A stretch of 19,242 nucleotides of DNA from Podochytrium sp. JEL0797. Its lineage: Eukaryota; Chytridiomycota; Chytridiomycetes; Chytridiales; Chytriomycetaceae. The notes beneath the pieces are model-generated. The model worked only from the letters and a program-made list of their open reading frames with translations, was not told where the DNA came from and did not search any database. Where the stretch lies: the NCBI GenBank assembly GCA_027596195.1, contig JADGJG010000454.1, forward strand, positions 1-19,242. Reading direction: 5' to 3'. Shown in pieces: positions 11,747 to 16,395 of this stretch; position 1 is the stretch's first letter; each line of letters begins with the position of its first letter. The translations under genes and the position numbers were made by a program.

Positions 11747-12679
11747 CTAAGAACTCGCAACCAACACTTCAACAAGCCCCATATATCCATTCCGCGCCGC
11801 AACATGGATCGGAGTCCACCCATCCTCATCCCCCACATGCACACTCGCTCCATATCCCACCAACAGTCTCGCCACCTCAATATCCCCCGTCTGTCCGACA
11901 AAGTGGAGCGCGTTCCACCCAGAATCATCCACCGCCTTCGCGTCGCACCCCTTCTCCAGCAACACCTTGGTAATCGCCGTCGAATGCAACACCGCATGAT
12001 GCAACGGCGTCCGATCATGGTCATCGCACGCGTCGAGGAGCGCATGCGTCGCGTCTGTGGTGATGGTCGTGTCTCCCAGCAACGCCTGTACAGCAGCCAA
12101 GTCGCCGCGAATACACGCCTCGTGGAGCGGCGTGGAAACGCCGGCGGGTTTCTCGCTCTCACCACGCGCAACGCTTAGCACGACGGAAGCACTGTCGTCC
12201 CAGTCCATTGGCGTGAGGATATACAGGTCGTCGTTGACGGTCGTGGTGGCGGCAGAGAGGGTCGGCGAAATTGGCACCAGATGGGTCTGGGAGTGCTTGG
12301 TACGCGTGGGATTGTCGAAACTGTTGGTGTGGTGGATGGTCGAGTCGTCGGAAATGTCGAGGGACTGCTTTTGCAGCACGTTTTTTGAATTGGTCTCTGG
12401 CACGTGCGCGGGTGGCTGCGGGGACGGAGAGTTGTTCGAGAAGAGCGCCCGTTTGAATAACGACAGGCGCTTCGAGAAGGCGCCGCCTTGCCCAAGACCT
12501 GACTGCTGTGACTTGATGGATTCCGCGCGGGTGGCCTTGATCGGGTGGTTCTTGTGAGTGGCTGCCGAAACGGATGATCTCAGCGCTTCCGTGGTTACAG
12601 GAGGCGGCGCAGGTGGGGCATTGGCAGTGCTGTTCTTTCGGAAGAAGCCAGAGAGCATCGATTGCCGGTTGTTCGACAT
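11747..12679 (-). CDS. Ankyrin-repeat protein with disordered N-terminus
   Basis: A single-exon 310-aa protein. Residues 1 to about 180 are rich in Ser, Pro, Thr and Asn, with basic stretches and no fold I recognise. Residues about 182-310 hold four ankyrin repeats, marked by TPLHEACIRGDLAAV, TPLHHAVLHS, NALHFVGQTGDIEVARLL and TPIHVAARNGYMGLVEVL. Such repeats bind partner proteins. No catalytic domain is attached, so the partner and role are unknown. The last repeat ends two residues after its second helix, so the array stops abruptly at the C-terminus; a lost downstream exon or truncation is possible, but I see no donor site that demands one. The ATG at 12679-12677 is the first in frame. The stop lies only about 150 bp upstream of the KGD1 start on the same strand. 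Confidence 0.85.
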   Translation of the reverse strand: MSNNRQSMLSGFFRKNSTANAPPAPPPVTTEALRSSVSAATHKNHPIKATRAESIKSQQSGLGQGGAFSKRLSLFKRALFSNNSPSPQPPAHVPETNSKNVLQKQSLDISDDSTIHHTNSFDNPTRTKHSQTHLVPISPTLSAATTTVNDDLYILTPMDWDDSASVVLSVARGESEKPAGVSTPLHEACIRGDLAAVQALLGDTTITTDATHALLDACDDHDRTPLHHAVLHSTAITKVLLEKGCDAKAVDDSGWNALHFVGQTGDIEVARLLVGYGASVHVGDEDGWTPIHVAARNGYMGLVEVLVASS

Positions 12680-12916
12680 GGCTGAATTTTAAGGGGTTTT
12701 TTCTCTAGATTTTTTGGTCGAATTTTCCGGACCAAGCATTGGCAAGCCCAGTTATCGCCTTAAAGAAGGGGAGTCACATTTGCTGTTTTGATTTCGAGCG
12801 TGTTCAATCGCGTATCAGTGATCCTCCGTGTGACGGCCACGATTGTATTGCCGCAAAAAGTACCGCTCGTGAAATTATATTTCAAATGGATGGATTCGAA
12901 CGCGCTTGCGGTGAGA

Positions 12917-12950
12917 GTCGCGTATGTCATACGCGACGGCCAGTGGCCGT
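12917..12950. repeat. Two abutting perfect palindromes
   Basis: The first has 10-bp arms GTCGCGTATG and CATACGCGAC around one base (12917-12937). The second has 7-bp arms ACGGCCA and TGGCCGT around one base (12936-12950) and is followed by a run of T. They could be binding sites for dimeric regulators of the divergent genes, or cruciform-prone DNA. The second looks like a bacterial terminator, but the eukaryotic setting argues against that role. Confidence 0.7.
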
Positions 12951-13189
12951 TTTTGAGGTGAGGACATCGGGAACGCTCAACGAGACGTCGCTATTGATCT
13001 GACACGCCCGTTTCTGGAGTTACTGGAGGCACGATTTTGTCGACAACTAACTTTGAAGAATTAGCCGAGCCGAGCTTGACGCGTGCCATTTTGGTGTCGA
13101 AGCAAAGAGTTTTACTACAGTAGGAATGAAGGAAAGGGGTGATGTTCTGGTCCGATATTTATTCTTGAAACTGTGAGTGTCGTGAAATC

Positions 13190-13349
13190 AGCGCGCCCAC
13201 GCGCCTCCCAGGCTTCGAGCGAGACGAGTCAACACAGTTTTGAGGACCACAACGCGTCAATTGCTTCCGCTTCGTCGGGGTAACCGTTGGTTCGGATGAG
13301 TCGTTCTGCGGGCGATAAATCCTCGTTTTTCAGTCATTCATCTTGAAAG
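13190..13349 (+). pseudogene. Decayed, inverted copy of the 3' end of the small membrane-protein gene
   Basis: Read on the plus strand this matches the C-terminal coding part of the minus-strand gene at 15656-16207. It encodes RPRASQASSETSQHSFED, then NASIAS, and ends KSSFF-SHSS and TGA (13344-13346). Over 13200-13349 I count about 20 differences in 150 nt without gaps, about 87% identity. An in-frame TAA at 13281-13283 replaces a Lys codon, and no start or membrane segment is present, so it is not a working gene. The similarity continues past the stop into the 3' flank (GAGTGAAGCAAGAT and TTGGGTCAGAAT) to about 13420, which shows a DNA-level segmental duplication. Confidence 0.88.
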
Positions 13350-13544
13350 TCGGAGAGAGAGGGGGGCAAGAGTGAAGCAAGATATTGGGTCAGAATGGCA
13401 ACGAATTGCCTTCGAACCAACAATCGTTTTCACGTGCTTTTTTGCATAAGCAATTTATAATTTTCTCCCTCCTTTCAAGTGGGTTATTTATCAGTTGGCG
13501 AAGAGGGGAAATCCAAAAAACGTTGGTCAAAACAAACAAAAATC

Positions 13545-14195
13545 ATGGCCAAACGCTCCACCGTGTTCCTCGGCACAGCCTTCGAGAATCTCGCCTCTTC
13601 ACTCCTCTCGCAACTCGGCTTCTCATCGATCCGCCGCGTCGGCGGCGCGGGTGACCTCGGCGTCGATCTGCGCGCATCCCTCCTCCTTCCCCTGCGCTTC
13701 GATCCCACCAGAGGTGCATCTCAAATACCCATTGGCCCCACTGCCAATCACCCACCCCTGACTACAATCAACGCCGTCGTCCAATGCAAATACGAAGCCT
13801 CGAAAATCGGACCCGCCATTGTGCGAGAACTCGAAGGCGTATTAACCCGCGAACGACCCACTGCCTCCACCGCCCCATCATCACCCTCCCACCACCATCC
13901 AAACCTCCTCGGAATCCTCGTGGCCCGTCGCGGCTTCACAGTCGCTGCCAACGACGTGTTTCGATCAAGCCAGTTTCCGCTGTTGTTTGTGTGTCTCGAA
14001 CTGGATCTGCGAGAAACGCGAGAATTCGAACTGGAACAGATAGAAGACGCCAAAATGAAGCTTTATTTGAATGCGAGCGCGTTAAAGACGTGGACGGGGT
14101 TGTCTGCGAACGAGGTGCATCCGCGTGTTGAGGAAGGGTCGAATCGCGGATTGTATCGGTCCATGCTGTTTTATAATGGGAGGCCGATTAAATAA
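13545..14195 (+). CDS. RRG7: RRG7-like PD-(D/E)XK nuclease-fold protein
   Basis: A 216-aa single-exon protein. The ATG at 13545-13547 follows AAAATC and is the first Met of the domain; the open frame upstream has no ATG. The core is the Mrr-type restriction-endonuclease fold: Glu14 in GTAFENLA, GGAGDLGVDL (Asp37 and Asp41) and VVQCKYE (Gln80-x-Lys82). A downstream strand (LLGILVARRGFT) and a C-terminal helical part follow. In fungi this arrangement is found in RRG7 (required for respiratory growth 7), a mitochondrial protein of unresolved biochemical role. The acidic and Q-x-K residues are all present, so metal-dependent nuclease activity is chemically possible. The N-terminus has a few basic residues but no strong presequence. 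A Ser/Thr/Pro/His-rich insert (about 103-120) interrupts the core. The gene reads in the same direction as uS10m, 83 bp downstream. Confidence 0.8.
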   Translation: MAKRSTVFLGTAFENLASSLLSQLGFSSIRRVGGAGDLGVDLRASLLLPLRFDPTRGASQIPIGPTANHPPLTTINAVVQCKYEASKIGPAIVRELEGVLTRERPTASTAPSSPSHHHPNLLGILVARRGFTVAANDVFRSSQFPLLFVCLELDLRETREFELEQIEDAKMKLYLNASALKTWTGLSANEVHPRVEEGSNRGLYRSMLFYNGRPIK

Positions 14196-14196
14196 A
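14191..14196 (+). terminator. Poly(A) signal overlapping the RRG7-like stop codon
   Basis: AATAAA contains the TAA stop (14193-14195). The following 83 bp before the uS10m ATG must hold the cleavage site and the next promoter. Confidence 0.55.
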
Positions 14197-14278
14197 CTGA
14201 AGAATATAAGAAATTGAGTTTTCTTTGGTGGCAGAGTGATTTGCGTCGATTTGCTTTTTTTCTGTCACAAGTCAAAAA

Positions 14279-15354
14279 ATGCTCCGCTCATGTGTCCCGA
14301 CACGGCCCTTTAGCTCCGCCCGGTCTCTCCTGTAAGCAAACAGATACGTTCCGCAGCTGCTCATGAAAACTAAACCTTCTACTTCCATTACCGTCCCCAG
14401 ATCGCAGCTCCCCACTGCCAACAACACCCCCACCAAACCATACAACCTCGACACCCTTGCGAGTAAGCTCCTCCACCACAAACCCACCCAATCGAAATCA
14501 TCCCCACGGGATCATCTAACACGACACTTTCGAATCCGCAGTCCCCACCACCTCCTTCAACCTCCCCCTCCTCCCGACCCCCCCCATCACCGCAACCTCC
14601 CGCCTCAGCGCCAACATGGAAATCCAATCCTTCATGCCCGACCACGCCGACTTTGTCTCCTACTACGCGCGCCACGCGGCCCACAAACGCAACATGCCCG
14701 CGCAACAGGTCATCCACCTCCCCACGATCATCAAGAAGTGGCACGTGACGAAGGGACCTTTTGTGCATGATAAGAGTAAAGAGGTGTTTGAGCAGAAGAC
14801 GTATCGTAGATTGATTCAGGTGTTTGATGCGGATCAGGAGGTTGTGAAGGAGTGGGTGAGCTTTTTTGACAGTTTTTGCGTCTTTTTTGGGGGGGGGGTG
14901 GAGCTGGGGGGACGTGAGAGTGGGTTCAGAGGGGCGTGTAATGATGCTTCCCACTCTCTGCCCATCCTTGGACTCTGCCCGTCTCGCCCCGTCGTTATTT
15001 TTCTTGACTAACCCCCACCCCACCCCCACCCACCAAAAGTACACCCACGTGAATCAACACCTCCCCTCCGGAATCGACATGAAAATCGACACCTTCACCC
15101 CGCTCCCGCTCGAAACCCTCGCGTCGCAAATCACGGCGCTCGAACAGACGGTTGCGCAGGAACAAGCGGACCGCGTGAAGCGTCTCGAAAGCACGTTGGG
15201 GCCTGAAGAGGCGGCTAAAGTGCAGGCTGGGGAGGCGAGTGCGAAGCATGAGATGACGTATGAAGAGGATGTGAGGGCGAGGGCGGATGAGTTTATTCGG
15301 AAGGCGACGGCGGGGGCGGGGGGGAAGGCGAAAGGTGGGAAGGGGAAGCAATAA
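14279..15354 (+). CDS. RSM10: Mitochondrial small-subunit ribosomal protein uS10m
   Basis: uS10m belongs to the head of the mitochondrial small ribosomal subunit. Four exons: 14279-14331, 14401-14462, 14542-14855 and 15040-15354; introns are 69, 79 and 184 nt (donors GTAAGC, GTAAGC, GTGAGC). Intron 1 has an ACTAAAC branch site and intron 3 a textbook TGACTAAC. The joined product is 247 aa. The start MLRSCVPTRPFSSARSLL is a typical matrix-targeting sequence, which supports the small first exon. The uS10 fold (about residues 60-168) shows IIKKWHVTKGPFVHDKSK and FEQKTYRRLIQVFD, then HLPSGIDMKID after intron 3. An extra C-terminal tail of about 80 residues is charged, helix-prone and ends in Gly/Lys repeats; the usual protein ends near the fold. 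Intron 3 contains a G10 run (14889-14898). Confidence 0.9.
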
Positions 15355-15355
15355 A
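15350..15355 (+). terminator. Poly(A) signal overlapping the uS10m stop codon
   Basis: AATAAA includes the TAA stop at 15352-15354, the same arrangement as at the RRG7-like gene. Confidence 0.55.
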
Positions 15356-15404
15356 TTTCAAGAAAGTTGTGTGGCGGTGGTTTGGTTTGCCGTAATTTTT
15401 TCTT

Positions 15405-15511
15405 AATGAGGTAGAAGCAATCGACGCGGTATCGTCCTCGAAGCTGTGTTGACTCGTCTCGCTCGAAGCCTGGGATGCGCGTGGACGCTGGATCGCGGCG
15501 AGACTCGCATT
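15405..15511 (-). pseudogene. Second truncated copy of the small membrane-protein tail
   Basis: On the minus strand this encodes SLAAIQRPRASQASSETS, then QHSFEDD and TASIAS, matching the tail of the gene at 15656-16207. Over 15414-15505 versus 15735-15826 I count 11 differences in 92 nt with no gaps, about 88% identity. It is cut off at both ends and has no start codon of its own, no membrane segment and no conserved stop. It lies downstream of the poly(A) signal of the parent gene and inside the 3' flank of uS10m, so it is probably a dead fragment. The frame over the conserved part is still open. Confidence 0.85.
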
Positions 15512-15529
15512 CAATGGATATTAACTTAA

Positions 15530-15535
15530 TTTATT
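15530..15535 (-). terminator. Poly(A) signal of the small membrane-protein gene
   Basis: AATAAA on the minus strand, about 121 nt after the stop codon at 15658-15656. Confidence 0.5.
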
Positions 15536-15578
15536 CAAAAAGAATATAAAAGCATGTCAAAAAGTAGGGTAGTTTGGA

Positions 15579-15600
15579 AGGAATTCCTCAGGAATTCCTC
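15579..15600. repeat. Two tandem copies of an 11-bp palindromic unit
   Basis: AGGAATTCCTC occurs twice without a spacer, and each unit contains the palindrome AGGAATTCCT. The corresponding place in the inverted copy (about 13400-13412) has only one related unit (CGAATTGCC), so the doubling is probably local and later. Confidence 0.8.
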
Positions 15601-15655
15601 GCTATTCTGACCCAACATCTTGTTTCACTCATCTCCACCCCTCTCACACACACTT

Positions 15656-16207
15656 TCAAGAAGAATGATTAAAAAACGAGGATTTATCGGCCGCAGAACG
15701 AACCGTCCGGACTAAGGGTTTCCCCGATGAACCGGAAGCAATGGACGCGTTATCATCCTCAAAACTATGTTGACTCGTCTCACTCGAGGCCTGGGAGGCG
15801 CGCGGACGCTGGCTCGCGGCGAGACTTGATTTGCGCGGAGACACGGTGACGTTGGCGACGCGTGGACTCGAGCTGGAGGACGAGGTTTTGATGGTTACGG
15901 GTTGTTGGACAATGACGACGGCGTGTTGCGAGGTGGGCATGTCAATGAGGTTGTGGTGGGTGGGGCTGCTGAGGGTGGAGGAAGAGATGTCGAGAGGGTC
16001 TTCGACTTGCTCCATGACTTGCTTTTCATGTTTCGCAGTGGTCTTGGAGGAGATGGTGGCGCGTCGCGAGGAGTAGAAGAAGAGGGCTATGAGGATGAGG
16101 ATTGCTCCGAAGGCAATGATGGCCATGGCTGGTGGAGAGACGGGCGAGGGATCTTTTTGCATGTGTCGCGGCGCGGTCTCCAAGTTGTCGGTATTGATTG
16201 AAAACAT
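15656..16207 (-). CDS. Small single-pass membrane protein with Ser-rich tail
   Basis: The likely start is the ATG at 16207-16205, giving 183 aa; the frame is open 25 codons further upstream but has no ATG there. No family recognised. A short polar N-terminus (about 27 residues) precedes one membrane helix (AMAIIAFGAILILIALFFY, about 28-46), then basic SSRR, as expected for an N-outside, C-cytosolic protein without a cleaved signal. The cytosolic tail of about 135 residues is rich in Ser, Thr and Val. It contains a poly-Ser stretch and an RPRAS/SSETSQHSFEDD segment with many possible phosphorylation sites. The 3' part has two degenerate relatives nearby (13190-13349 and 15405-15511). The gene diverges from CDC16 with about 190 bp between start codons. 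Whether it is translated is inferred from the intact frame and the clear membrane helix. Confidence 0.7.
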   Translation of the reverse strand: MFSINTDNLETAPRHMQKDPSPVSPPAMAIIAFGAILILIALFFYSSRRATISSKTTAKHEKQVMEQVEDPLDISSSTLSSPTHHNLIDMPTSQHAVVIVQQPVTIKTSSSSSSPRVANVTVSPRKSSLAASQRPRASQASSETSQHSFEDDNASIASGSSGKPLVRTVRSAADKSSFFNHSS

Positions 16208-16395
16208 TCGTGAGTTGCTACGCGATGGCAGGAATACAATTTTTGCAACAATGGGAGTTGAAGAGGGAAGAACAATGGTCAAACAATGGGAGTAACAAAG
16301 GGATGCAAGGAAGCCAATCGCAATAGAAAGATTTTCGAAATGGAAAGATTTTCAATCGGACATGAATTATGCAGGGGGAAAAAAAGCGACGCAAA
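16208..16395. promoter_or_regulatory. Divergent promoter region with short direct repeats
   Basis: The interval between the two divergent starts contains AACAATGGGAGT at 16247-16258 and 16282-16293, with a shorter AACAATGG at 16271-16278. It also contains GAAAGATTTTC twice, at 16326-16336 and 16343-16353. Repeated short motifs suit transcription-factor sites; AACAATG resembles HMG-box targets. No function is shown by the sequence itself. Confidence 0.4.

Larger units (their letters stand above)
12680..13544. other. Intergenic region between the divergent ankyrin and RRG7-like genes
   Basis: No convincing complete gene. An open stretch at about 12739-13002 (+) has no ATG start and no recognisable protein. 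The region holds two adjacent palindromes (12917-12950) and a decayed copy of the 3' part of the small membrane-protein gene (about 13190-13420). It must also contain the promoters of both flanking genes. No tRNA-like fold was found. Confidence 0.5.

Noticed and set aside
12885..12915. GGATTCGAAC-like sequence resembling a reversed tRNA B box
   Set aside because: No five-base T-stem pairs around it, and neither an A box nor an acceptor stem can be folded at the right distance.
12936..12955. Rho-independent terminator (GC-rich hairpin plus T-run)
   Set aside because: Every gene here is nuclear and intron-containing; a bacterial-type terminator has no expected role, so the hairpin is recorded as a palindrome only.
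12739..13002. An 87-codon plus-strand open frame upstream of the inverted copy
   Set aside because: It begins at a TTG with no in-frame ATG start and shows no family resemblance; it also runs through both palindromes. Treated as intergenic.
15405..15511. Use of the truncated copy as an alternative last exon of the membrane-protein gene
   Set aside because: There is no pyrimidine tract and acceptor AG next to it, no suitable donor before the matching point in the parent gene, and it lies beyond the parent's AATAAA.
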